DNA from: a virus
Reading direction: 5' to 3' (one strand)
IMG/VR virus record: IMGVR_UViG_3300042373_001113
Coordinates: 1-43,559 of that record
Length of the DNA: 43,559 nucleotides
How positions within the stretch are numbered: the first letter of the stretch is position 1; each line of letters begins with the position of its first letter. Position numbers and translations under genes: made by a program. This document shows positions 13,465 through 22,124 of this stretch, piece after piece. The notes below the pieces were generated by a model. It worked only from the letters and a program-made list of their open reading frames with translations. It did no database searches and was not told where the DNA came from.

Positions 13465-15646
13465 ACCGGCCGCACGCAAAAAGAACCGCGAGATGGGCGA
13501 GCAGCGCCTGCTCGCGCTGATCGAGTCCCGCGAGTCGAAGAGCGAGAACGCGACCGTCTCCGGCGACAACGCCAAGGCGCTGTCCTACTACTTCGGCGAT
13601 GCGCTCGGCAACGAGGTCGAGGGACGCAGCCAGATCGTCATGCGCGAGGTCTACTCGACCATCGAGTGGATCAAGCCCGCGCTCCTGCGCATGTTCTTCG
13701 GCGGCGAACAGGTGGTGAAATTCACCCCGAAGGGCCCGGAGGACGTCGAGCAGGCCGACCAGGAGACGGACGTCGTCGACCACGTCGTCGTCGACCAGAA
13801 CGACGGGTTCGCGACGCTCTACGCTTGGTTCACAGACGCGCTGCTGTCGAAGAACGCCTACGTGCTCGCCTACTGGGACGAGCGCACCGAGACGACCGAG
13901 AGCCGCTACCGCAACATGACGGTCGAGGAGCTCACGCTGCTGATGGAGGACCGTGACATCGACATCGTCGAGTCCGAGCGGCAGATGGTGGCCACGGCCG
14001 CAGGCGTCGAAGAGTTCTGGGACGTCACGCTGCGCCGGCGCGAGCCGCAGGGCAAGGTCTGCATCGAGACCATCCCGCCGGAGCGCATCCGCGTCGAGGG
14101 CGGCTACAAGCACGTCAGCTTGCAGAGGGCGAACTTCGTCGAGTATTGGGAGGACAAGACCATCTCGGAGCTGCGCGAGGCGGGCTTCGACGTGCCCGAC
14201 TCGCTGGCCGACGAGGACGACGGCAGCTTCGCGACCGACGGGCGCAACGTCGAGGCCATCCGGAACCGCGTGCTGACCCGCACCGACGAGGACGGCACCG
14301 CCGACGACAACGATCCGGCCAGCCGCGAGGTGCGCGTGCGGACCGCGTTCATGCGCGTCGACTACGACGGAGACGGCATCGCCGAGATGCGCCGCGTGGT
14401 GGTGGTCGGCAAGACGATCCTCGCGAACGAGCCGTACGACCGCGTGCTGGTGGCGGCGCTCACCCCCACGATCGTGCCGCACCGGCACCAGGGCATGAGC
14501 GTGGCCGACGCGGTCATGGATCTGCAGGAGATCAAGACCACGCTGATCCGCGGCCTGCTCGACAACATGTACCTGGCCAACAACGGCCGGCACGCGATCA
14601 ACGAGGACACGGTCAACCTCGACGACCTGCTGACCGTGCGCCCGGGCGGCATCGTGCGTGTCTCGGGCGACCCGTCGACTGCGATCGTGCCGCTGGTGAC
14701 GCCCGCGCTGGGCGCGCCGATCATTCAGACGATCGAGTACATGGACAGCGTGCTCGAGAACAGGACCGGTGCCTCGCCGCGCGTGCTGCAGGGTCAGAAC
14801 TTCGACGGCAACGCGCTGAACAAGACGGCCAGCGGGATCAACCAGGTGATGAGCGCCGCGATGGCGCGCATCGAGCTGATCGCCCGCGTCTTCGCCGAGA
14901 CGGGCGTCAAGGAGCTGTACCAGATCGTCCACACGCTGCTGCTCAAGCACGGGCAGAAGAAGCTGACGATGCAGCTTCGCGGCAAGTGGACGGCGGTTGA
15001 CCCGCGCGAGTGGCAGAAGCGCAGTGACATGCGGGTCAACGTGGCGCTCGGCAGCGGCGACAAGCAGGCCCGCATCTCCCTGCTGCAGATGATCGTGACC
15101 GCGCAGCAGGGCGTGGCCGGCATGGGCCTGTCGAATCCGCAGACGATGTACAACTCGCTCGCGAAGATCACGACCGAGGCCGGCTACCGCGACCCCGACG
15201 AGTTCTGGGTGAACCCCGCGAAGCAGCCGCCCGGCCAGCAGATGGGCCCGCCGCCGGATCCGCGCCTCATGGCCGAGCAGGCGAAGCTCTCGCTCGATCG
15301 CCAGAAGGCCGCCGAGGACGTGCGGCTCAAGGAGCTCGGCATCCGCGCCGACTTCCAGAAGGCGCAGCTCGACGCCGACGTTCGCCGCTCGGCCGCATTC
15401 CTGCAGCACCAGGTCGACCTGGCCCGCGCGGCGATGGACCGCGACTCGCGCGAGAAGAGCGACACGAACGCGCGGCGCGAGCGACTGGCTGCGCAGGGCG
15501 TCAACGAGCGCGGACAGCCGCCGCTTGCCCGTCGCAAGGTGGTGCGCCACATGCGCGGTCCGGACGGGCGGATTGCGGCCAGTGAGGTGATCGAGGTCGA
15601 AGACGACGACGTGCCGGCTGAGCCAAATCAGGAGAATCAGCAATGA
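13457..15646 (+). CDS. Portal protein
   Basis: 729 residues from ATG 13457, behind AAGGAGG. The N-terminal region (ALSYYFGDALGNEVEGRSQIVMREVYSTIEWIKPALLRMF) and the central TAFMRVDYDGDGIAEM followed by VVGKTILANEPYD are typical of the long podovirus portal family. QGMSVADAVMDLQEIKTTLIRGLLDNMYLANNG is a classic portal stem/clip region, and NRTGASPRVLQG..DGNALNKTASGINQVMSAAMARIELIARVF follows. The C-terminal 150 residues are charged helical barrel sequence. It forms the dodecameric ring for DNA entry. Confidence 0.93.
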   Translation: MAKPAARKKNREMGEQRLLALIESRESKSENATVSGDNAKALSYYFGDALGNEVEGRSQIVMREVYSTIEWIKPALLRMFFGGEQVVKFTPKGPEDVEQADQETDVVDHVVVDQNDGFATLYAWFTDALLSKNAYVLAYWDERTETTESRYRNMTVEELTLLMEDRDIDIVESERQMVATAAGVEEFWDVTLRRREPQGKVCIETIPPERIRVEGGYKHVSLQRANFVEYWEDKTISELREAGFDVPDSLADEDDGSFATDGRNVEAIRNRVLTRTDEDGTADDNDPASREVRVRTAFMRVDYDGDGIAEMRRVVVVGKTILANEPYDRVLVAALTPTIVPHRHQGMSVADAVMDLQEIKTTLIRGLLDNMYLANNGRHAINEDTVNLDDLLTVRPGGIVRVSGDPSTAIVPLVTPALGAPIIQTIEYMDSVLENRTGASPRVLQGQNFDGNALNKTASGINQVMSAAMARIELIARVFAETGVKELYQIVHTLLLKHGQKKLTMQLRGKWTAVDPREWQKRSDMRVNVALGSGDKQARISLLQMIVTAQQGVAGMGLSNPQTMYNSLAKITTEAGYRDPDEFWVNPAKQPPGQQMGPPPDPRLMAEQAKLSLDRQKAAEDVRLKELGIRADFQKAQLDADVRRSAAFLQHQVDLARAAMDRDSREKSDTNARRERLAAQGVNERGQPPLARRKVVRHMRGPDGRIAASEVIEVEDDDVPAEPNQENQQ

Positions 15647-17721
15647 CGGTCCGCATCACGCAGTCAGTGACGCTCTCGCACGGGGCTTACACCATCGGGC
15701 AGGTGCTGAACCTGTCGCAGCAGATCGAGCGCGACATCGTGCAGCGCGGTCACGGGGTGGTGGTCGATCCGGGGCTCGTGTCGCCGGCCGTGATCGTCAA
15801 GGGCCTGCAGACCGGGTCGGCCCATGCCGCCGCGAATACCGTGCTGCTGCAGAACGTCGCCGACCGGATTGCTGCAAGCGGGGGCAAGCTGGAGGTCGTG
15901 TTCCCGGGCGGCGACTTCTACTACGTGCCGCCGATCCTGTGGCGCGGCCCCCCGGCGAATGAAGCGTTCTCGATGCTGTCGACGCCGGAGGGGCGGTGGC
16001 CGACCTTCCGCAGCGAGGGCGCGACGACGTTCATCTCGACGGTTGCACGCAGCGGTGCCGACTGGCTGTTCACGAACGACGGCACGCCGCAGACCACGCA
16101 CCTGCGGTTCGAGAAGATCAAGTGGGCCGGGCCGGGCGTTGTCGTGCGCGACGTTCGCGGGCTGTCTGCTGGCATCAGCGCAGGGGCGACGAGCTGCACG
16201 CTACCTGCCGGCACTGCCGTTTCGGTCGGCGATGCCATCTGCATCAGCGCGGACGCCTATGCGTCGATGGTGAGCCCTGCGCCGCACTGGGCGACGGTCA
16301 CCAGCGTCGCCGGCACCAGCCCGATCACGGTCACGTTCGCCGATCAGCCGACGATTACGAACTTCGCCGCGACGTCGGGCAACCTCGTGCAGGTGTTCGT
16401 CAACCAGCGCGCGGTGCAGCTCGGCGGTGGCGATGCCGCGAACCAGCATGTGTTCTTCAACGCCGGGTTCTCGCAGTGCTCGTGGGTCGACTACTTCTCG
16501 GCGGTGGCGCTGAACGACTGCACCACGCAGACGTTCCGCGACTGCTGGTGGAACTACTGCATGTTCTGCGTCGAGTTCGGCTACAACGTGGACGGAACGA
16601 CCTTCGAGTCGCCGTACCCGATGTGCCAACTGTCGGCGCGCACGATGACGTTCACCAACGCATCACCGCTCGTGACCATGAGCGACACGACCAACCTGCG
16701 ACGCGGCATGTCGCTGAACGACGCCAGCGCCTCAGTTGCAGCGTGCATGCCGGATCATGCGGTCATTCGGTCTATCGACAGCCCGACTCAGGTCACCATG
16801 TCGCACAACGCCGCGACGGGTGGCGCGCGCAGCACGGTGCCGACGATGGGCGCGTTCCTCTCCATCGGCAAGACCAACTCCCCGTTCTACCCACTGCAAC
16901 CGGCTGGCGTTGGCGGCAACGGCGCGCGGCTGAATGCCGACAACACGGTCATCCGCAACATCCTGGCGAGCCACCTGCGGCACCTCGTCGCGTCCGACGG
17001 CCTGGCGCACGGCACGCTGACGGTGGACGGTTACTACCCTGAGTCGTGCCAGCGGCTGTTCCTGCTCGGCGCGCAGTCGGGCGCAACCGGGAATGCGAAG
17101 CAGACGTGGCGCAACGGCAAGCTTGAGAACGGCGACAAGCTGTCCGGGCCTGCGTTCGAGATCGGCAACGGCAACGGCGCGGTGCTGCATCTCGACGGAC
17201 TGCTGCCGTCGGGCACGCCGCGCGTGCCGCTTGTGTCGTTCCGCAACTTCAACGGGCCGGTGCTGCGCTGGGAGAACGTCGCCTGGACGAACTCGGCGGG
17301 CGAGTCGGTCACCGCGCAGTTCTTCTGGCAGGGGGTTTCCCCGTCGCCGCAGGACAACTGCTTCTTCTGCATGCAGCGGCCGACGAACAGCGGCTATCTG
17401 CGTGCGAAAGGCAACGTCACGGGCAACGTGACGGAAGAGCTCAACGTCGTCGATACGCTGACGCTGACGCTCACCGGCAACACGATCATCGTCAACCCGC
17501 CGTGGAACAGCGCGGCCATCGGCAAGCGGGTCGCCGTCATCGCGCAGCAGAACGCCACGGGGGGCTTCACCCTTGCGTTCGGCTCGCAGTTCGTCGGCGC
17601 GACCGGGACGGCGCTCGGAACGACTGCGGCAGGCACCGCCAATCAGCGGCTCATCGTCGAGTTCATGTGGTCGGGCGGCGCGTACGTGCTCGTCGGTGGA
17701 TCGGTCACCTGGCAAGCTTAA
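15643..17721 (+). CDS. Tail spike/fibre protein 1
   Basis: 692 residues from ATG 15643 (ATGA with portal). Residues 1-50 (MTVRITQSVTLSHGAYTIGQVL) look like a virion-anchoring domain. From about residue 55 a pectate-lyase-like parallel beta-helix begins (HAAANTVLLQNVADRIAASGGKLEVVFPGGDFYYV), with many short Thr/Gly beta strands after it. The C-terminus (TGGFTLAFGSQFVGATGTA..ANQRLIVEFMWSGGAYVLVGG) is a common small beta cap. It likely binds or degrades a host surface glycan. Confidence 0.78.
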   Translation: MTVRITQSVTLSHGAYTIGQVLNLSQQIERDIVQRGHGVVVDPGLVSPAVIVKGLQTGSAHAAANTVLLQNVADRIAASGGKLEVVFPGGDFYYVPPILWRGPPANEAFSMLSTPEGRWPTFRSEGATTFISTVARSGADWLFTNDGTPQTTHLRFEKIKWAGPGVVVRDVRGLSAGISAGATSCTLPAGTAVSVGDAICISADAYASMVSPAPHWATVTSVAGTSPITVTFADQPTITNFAATSGNLVQVFVNQRAVQLGGGDAANQHVFFNAGFSQCSWVDYFSAVALNDCTTQTFRDCWWNYCMFCVEFGYNVDGTTFESPYPMCQLSARTMTFTNASPLVTMSDTTNLRRGMSLNDASASVAACMPDHAVIRSIDSPTQVTMSHNAATGGARSTVPTMGAFLSIGKTNSPFYPLQPAGVGGNGARLNADNTVIRNILASHLRHLVASDGLAHGTLTVDGYYPESCQRLFLLGAQSGATGNAKQTWRNGKLENGDKLSGPAFEIGNGNGAVLHLDGLLPSGTPRVPLVSFRNFNGPVLRWENVAWTNSAGESVTAQFFWQGVSPSPQDNCFFCMQRPTNSGYLRAKGNVTGNVTEELNVVDTLTLTLTGNTIIVNPPWNSAAIGKRVAVIAQQNATGGFTLAFGSQFVGATGTALGTTAAGTANQRLIVEFMWSGGAYVLVGGSVTWQA

Positions 17722-17724
17722 CCC

Positions 17725-17760
17725 ATGCCCCGTGACCTGATCGTCGAGGACGCAGCCTGA
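17725..17760 (+). CDS. Possible 11-aa coupled peptide
   Basis: ATG 17725 to TGA 17760 encodes MPRDLIVEDAA and overlaps the next ATG (TGATG). It may only be a coupling leader for the truncated fibre start that follows. Confidence 0.25.
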   Translation: MPRDLIVEDAA

Positions 17761-17861
17761 TGGCGATCGTAACGACCAGTCAGAACCTGACCAGCGTGTC
17801 CTACGCGCAGGCCGAGACCATCAAGATCCGCAACGGCGCGACGCTGCGCGGGGAGGGCTGA
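17760..17861 (+). pseudogene. Truncated copy of fibre 2 N-terminus
   Basis: From ATG 17760 the frame reads MAIVTTSQNLTSVSYAQAET then IKIRNGATLRGEG and stops at 17861. The first 30 residues match the start of the large fibre gene at 18035 (MAIVTSSTNLTGVSYAQAEI then IEIRNGATL), and the DNA is also clearly similar over about 90 bases. It is a duplicated anchor module that lost, or never acquired, its distal part. Translation is possible but function is doubtful. Confidence 0.75.
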
Positions 17862-17864
17862 CGC

Positions 17865-18035
17865 ATGGAACCCGATCCGTCCCTCCATCACATCTTCACC
17901 GACCTGGCATACGCGCAGATGCTGTACGACGCGCTGATGCAGGACACGAGCCTGTCCGACGAGCAGCGTGCCGCGCTCTCGCCGCCGCGCCAGTCGCACG
18001 GCTGGACGTGGATCGTGGATAAGGTGCGCGACTGA
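17865..18035 (+). CDS. 56-aa protein between fibre genes
   Basis: ATG 17865 follows GGGAGG by about 8 bases. The product ends VDKVRD, and its TGA overlaps the start of the large fibre gene (TGATG). It contains FTDLAYAQMLYDALMQDTSL and SHGWTWIVDKV. It is probably a small tail-module gene or chaperone-like protein; no family is recognised. Confidence 0.5.
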   Translation: MEPDPSLHHIFTDLAYAQMLYDALMQDTSLSDEQRAALSPPRQSHGWTWIVDKVRD

Positions 18036-21000
18036 TGGCTATCGTCACCAGCAGCACCAACCTCACCGGCGTCAGCTACGCGCAGGCCGAGATCATCGAG
18101 ATCCGCAACGGCGCGACGCTGACCGTGAGCGCCACGCCTGCGACACGCCCCGGCACGATCCAGTGCATCACGTCCGGCAAGCTGCGGATCGAGAACAGCA
18201 GCACCACGGTGCCTCTGATCTTCGACTTGCACGACATGGACCACGACCTGCGGTTCGAGGCAGGGGGTGTGCTGGAGATCCGTGGCGCTCCGATGTCGCT
18301 CGCGGCCGGCACGGGGGCGGCGCAGACGTGGGACTTCACCGCGCTGTTCGGCGGCGTCATCAAGACGATGACCTACGTCGAGGTCGAGGAGAGCGCGGGC
18401 AGCGGCGTGTTCATGCCGTGGCTTGTCGTCCAAGAAGACCCGAAGTTCAACCTTAACGTCGGGGCGAACACGACCGTCGGCGGCGCGGACCCGACCGCGT
18501 TCAGTGCGGGAAACACCGTCGCCGGGCAGGCGCTGTTCTGGCACGAGACCAACCGCACCCTGCGCTGCGGCGACAACACCAACGGGCGCGCGGTGCCGGC
18601 GGGCTGCGCGGTCCGCATCCCAAACATCTTCATCAGCAACCGGCTGCTGACGAACCAGACTCGGGTTCTATCCGTCTCCACGCAGGGCACGCCGACCGGC
18701 GGCACGTTCACCATCGAGATCAGCCGCGAGAATGGCACCGTGCTGGGCACGACCGCGGCGATCCCGTTCAACGCGACGAGCGCGCAGATCGACACGGCGA
18801 TCGAGGCGGTGACCGGCGTCGGCACCGTGACGCCCGGCGGTGGCCCGATTCCTACCTCAGTGTCGGTGACATGGGCCGGCGCCTACGCCAACGAGCGGCT
18901 GGGCACGCGCATCGCGAACAACTCGCTGACCGGCGGCACGAACCCGCAGGCGATCGTTTTCGAGAACGCCCCCGCCAACCTGTCGGCCATCGACCTGTCG
19001 CCGCTGGGCACTATGGACTGCGAGTGGTGCAGCATCTCGGACAAGTTCCGAATGGTCACCGACCAGTTCAAGTCCATCCGGCTGGTGAACGTCGGCATCG
19101 GCGGCGATGCGTGGCAGGCGAACAGCAGCAACGGCGGCGTCGAACTGGACGGGTTCGCGCATAGCCGGACCCCGTTCGCCAGCGTCTCGGCCTCGCAGAT
19201 CGCGTCGGTGTTCGGCCCGGTCAGCATGAAGCGCGTCGTCACCGGGGCGAAGAACCCGCTGGGCTTCAACCTCAACGTCGCCCCTGCGCTCACCGCGCTC
19301 GACCGCGTGACCACCACGTTCTACGGGACGCGAAGCACCACCGGCAACCGCACGTTGCAGGTGCTGACGATCCCGGCCGGGCTGAAGCTGACGAACCTCG
19401 TCGGCATCGGCGCCTCGTTGTCGTTCACCAACCTGACCGGATGCACGATCGCGGGCTACCAGTACGCCGACACGACCCTGAACACGCAAAGCTCCGCGAA
19501 CGCGATGAACGCCGTCCTGACGACGAACTGCACCGGCTGCACCTTCGCGGGATACGCAGACGCCGGCCCCGGCAGCGCGCGGAGCTACATCATCGCCACC
19601 GACGCGGCGTCGTCCAACCTCAAGGTGCTGGGCGGCGTGAGCGACGGCACGAACAACACCGCAGCCATGCTGTCGATGGCTTGCGGCGGGCTGGAGATCG
19701 CCAACGTCTCGCTGGCGAACGTGCGCAGCGGCCCGCTCATCGACCTACCTTCGACCTTCCTCGCGAACAACCTCATCGCGCGCAAGCTGTTCGCGACGTT
19801 CGCGACCGCGCAACTTGCGGCGGGCCTCGACGCGTGCCAGGGCGGCCAGTACGACATGGTGTCGAGCACGATCGCTGGCATCACCGAGACTTTCTCGGGC
19901 GTGAACGACTGGGTCGGCGGGAACTACACCGACCCCAGCCTGACTCCGACGACCGGGCATGTGACGTTCGGCCCCTTCGGTGCGGGCGCCTCGCTGGAAC
20001 TGACCGGCGCGGCCTACACCGACGCGCTGGGCGCGTTCCTGCTGCCCGAGGCCGGGGACACGGCGGTGATCACGATGCCGTTCGCGATGCACGGGATCAC
20101 GGGCTTCCAGAGCGTTGCGCCGTATCTGTACGTCGATGCACCGGGCGCCGCAGCGAACGTCAACATCGCGCAGGCGCCCGGTGTGCCGACGGGCGGGACG
20201 TTCACCCTCACGATCGCGAACGCGGCCGGCACGGTGCTGGGCACGACCAGCGCGCTCGCGTTCAACGCGGCGGCGGCCACCGCGCTCGCCGCGGTCATCG
20301 CGGTCGTCGGCACCGGCAACGCCACTGTCAGCGGCACGAGCATCGGCGGCGGCTACACGATCACCGGGACGGGCATCTACGCGGGGCTCGGCCTCATCGT
20401 TTCGGTCAACGGCGCCGCGCTCACGGGCGGCACCGAGCCGGGCGTCGCCTACGCCTACGGCCGGGCTCGCCTGCTGGCGGGCACCGAGACAATGGGCTCG
20501 GTCACAGTGACCGAGTTCGCCATGCGCGTGCCCGGCACCGCGTGGCCCGCCTACGCGGCGCTCACAGGCGCAAACCTCGCGAGCGCGTTCGCGGCGCTGA
20601 CTGGCTACGCGGCGGGCGGCACGGGGCTGGAGATGCGCCTGCGCGTCACCGCCGGGCAGACCAACCCGTACACCAAGCTCAATCAGATCAGCCTGCCGAC
20701 CGACGTCAACCCGAGCCTGTGGGTCGTGGGCGACGCGACAATCACGCTCCAAGGGCCGAACCCGACCGACGTCACGCGCGTCATTCGCGTGAGCGACAAC
20801 GTGGTGCTCTACTCGTTCACGGGCGGCGGCGAGAAGACGTTCACCGTTGGTGCGAACTTCGACGTCGAGGCCTACTTCCGGCGCGAGGACGCGGGTGGCA
20901 CAGTCCTGATGCGGACCCTGCCCGCGACTCAGCGGATCAACTTCGGCAACAACGGCATCGTGAGCCTGTTCTACGGCGCCGAGGTGCAGCTCGCCCAGGC

Positions 21001-21286
21001 GTCCACGCTGGCTGCGCTCGACGCGCTGATCCAGTCGCGGCTGGACGTGGCCGTCAGCACGCGCGAAGCCGAGTCCGCAGCCGCGGCTCGCGCCGTCACC
21101 GCGCAGGCCGAGCACGACGCCACGCAGACCGCCATCGCAGCCGTGCCCGATGCCGCCGAAGTCCAAGCCGCAGCAGCCGCAGCCATCGCAGCCGCAGAGC
21201 CGATCGCAGCCGACGTGCGCTACGTCAAGGGCATCGAGGTGGTCGGCACGGGCGTCGAGGCCGATCCGTGGGGTCCGGCGGCGTGA
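18035..21286 (+). CDS. Large tail fibre protein 2
   Basis: 1083 residues from ATG 18035. Residues 1-200 are an anchor/beta region. A domain of about 100 residues appears twice: about 210-310 (GTPTGGTFTIEIS.ENGTVLGTTAAIPFNA... ending SLTGGTNPQ) and about 705-805 (GVPTGGTFTLTIANAAGTVLGTTSALAF... ending ALTGGTEPG), an Ig-like beta sandwich by pattern. Beta-rich segments lie between. The C-terminal 90 residues are an Ala-rich trimer-like helix (AAAARAVTAQAEHDATQTAIA). A receptor-binding fibre is the best reading. Confidence 0.75.
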   Translation: MAIVTSSTNLTGVSYAQAEIIEIRNGATLTVSATPATRPGTIQCITSGKLRIENSSTTVPLIFDLHDMDHDLRFEAGGVLEIRGAPMSLAAGTGAAQTWDFTALFGGVIKTMTYVEVEESAGSGVFMPWLVVQEDPKFNLNVGANTTVGGADPTAFSAGNTVAGQALFWHETNRTLRCGDNTNGRAVPAGCAVRIPNIFISNRLLTNQTRVLSVSTQGTPTGGTFTIEISRENGTVLGTTAAIPFNATSAQIDTAIEAVTGVGTVTPGGGPIPTSVSVTWAGAYANERLGTRIANNSLTGGTNPQAIVFENAPANLSAIDLSPLGTMDCEWCSISDKFRMVTDQFKSIRLVNVGIGGDAWQANSSNGGVELDGFAHSRTPFASVSASQIASVFGPVSMKRVVTGAKNPLGFNLNVAPALTALDRVTTTFYGTRSTTGNRTLQVLTIPAGLKLTNLVGIGASLSFTNLTGCTIAGYQYADTTLNTQSSANAMNAVLTTNCTGCTFAGYADAGPGSARSYIIATDAASSNLKVLGGVSDGTNNTAAMLSMACGGLEIANVSLANVRSGPLIDLPSTFLANNLIARKLFATFATAQLAAGLDACQGGQYDMVSSTIAGITETFSGVNDWVGGNYTDPSLTPTTGHVTFGPFGAGASLELTGAAYTDALGAFLLPEAGDTAVITMPFAMHGITGFQSVAPYLYVDAPGAAANVNIAQAPGVPTGGTFTLTIANAAGTVLGTTSALAFNAAAATALAAVIAVVGTGNATVSGTSIGGGYTITGTGIYAGLGLIVSVNGAALTGGTEPGVAYAYGRARLLAGTETMGSVTVTEFAMRVPGTAWPAYAALTGANLASAFAALTGYAAGGTGLEMRLRVTAGQTNPYTKLNQISLPTDVNPSLWVVGDATITLQGPNPTDVTRVIRVSDNVVLYSFTGGGEKTFTVGANFDVEAYFRREDAGGTVLMRTLPATQRINFGNNGIVSLFYGAEVQLAQASTLAALDALIQSRLDVAVSTREAESAAAARAVTAQAEHDATQTAIAAVPDAAEVQAAAAAAIAAAEPIAADVRYVKGIEVVGTGVEADPWGPAA

Positions 21287-21840
21287 TGAGCGCATGGGGC
21301 AAGTCGTGGGGTGCAGCCTGGGGGGCGTCCTGGGGCGCGATCGAGACGGCGCAGCAGCCCGTCGGCGCCCCCGGTGGCGGCAGCAGACGCGGCCCTCGCG
21401 TGGCAATCCGCATCGAAGGGCGCACCTACGTCGGCCCGTACGCAGAGATCGCCGACCTGGTGGCGCGTCGGGCCGCCGAGGACGCCGCCAAGGAGGCGCG
21501 TCGCGCACCCCAGCCCGAGCCGGTCGCGCAGACCAGCCGCGAGACGAAGCGCCGCGCACGCAAGGCCGCCGGCCGCTTTGACGCCGCGCTGCAGGTCATA
21601 GACGTCGGCCTGCCGCCTACGCAGCAGCTCGCGGGCATCGACCCTGCGCCGATCGCTCAGCGCGACCTGCGTGCCGAGTACCTGCGGGCCTTTGCGACCG
21701 CGCTCATTCGCGAGCAGGAAGCCGCTCAGGCCGAGGCGCAGGCGCTGATGGAGCGTGCGCTCCAAGAGGCCGCCCGCCGCGACGCCGAGATCGAAGAGGA
21801 CGACATGGACGCATTCCTTGCCTTGGAGCTGCTGATTTGA
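21286..21840 (+). CDS. WG-repeat tail-module protein
   Basis: 184 residues from ATG 21286 (TGATG with fibre 2). It opens with SAWGKSWGAAWGASWGA, a WG-x5 repeat motif found at the start of many phage structural proteins. A basic middle contains VAIRIEGRTYVGPYAEIADLVARRA, and the C-terminal half is a charged helix ending FLALELLI. It may connect the fibre to the particle; that is inference. Confidence 0.6.
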   Translation: MSAWGKSWGAAWGASWGAIETAQQPVGAPGGGSRRGPRVAIRIEGRTYVGPYAEIADLVARRAAEDAAKEARRAPQPEPVAQTSRETKRRARKAAGRFDAALQVIDVGLPPTQQLAGIDPAPIAQRDLRAEYLRAFATALIREQEAAQAEAQALMERALQEAARRDAEIEEDDMDAFLALELLI

Positions 21841-22121
21841 GCGACGGCAACGAGAAGCTGCACGACGAGTCGAACCGCGGTGCACGCGCGGCGGCCCTGC
21901 TTGCCGAACCGATGTTCCAGGAGGCGTTCAGCACGACCGAGCGCGCCCTGATCGACAAGTGGATCAACGCCCCCATTCGCGACCGCGAGGGGCACCACGA
22001 GCTGCTGCTGATGGTCAAGGCGCTGCGGATGACGCACAAGCACGTCGTGACGGTGGCCACCACCGGGCGTCTCGCCAACCTGCAGCTCGAACAACGCCGG
22101 AAAGCCGGCAAAGGAGCCTGA
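21837..22121 (+). CDS. Small structural-module protein
   Basis: 94 residues from TTG 21837, coupled to the previous stop by TTGA. Helical and charged (GARAAALLAEPMFQEAFSTTERALIDKWINAPIRDREGHHELLLMVKALRMTHKHV). It precedes the scaffold and may be a minor head protein. No family is recognised. Confidence 0.6.
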   Translation: MSDGNEKLHDESNRGARAAALLAEPMFQEAFSTTERALIDKWINAPIRDREGHHELLLMVKALRMTHKHVVTVATTGRLANLQLEQRRKAGKGA

Positions 22122-22124
22122 CCC

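Noticed and set aside
13388-15643. 751-residue minus-strand frame opposite the portal
   Set aside because: High-GC antisense shadow; the plus frame has portal motifs and a strong ribosome site.
15643-21286. Diversity-generating retroelement acting on the fibre genes
   Set aside because: Some podoviruses carry one, so I looked, but there is no reverse transcriptase frame and no template-like adenine-variable repeat next to the fibre ends.
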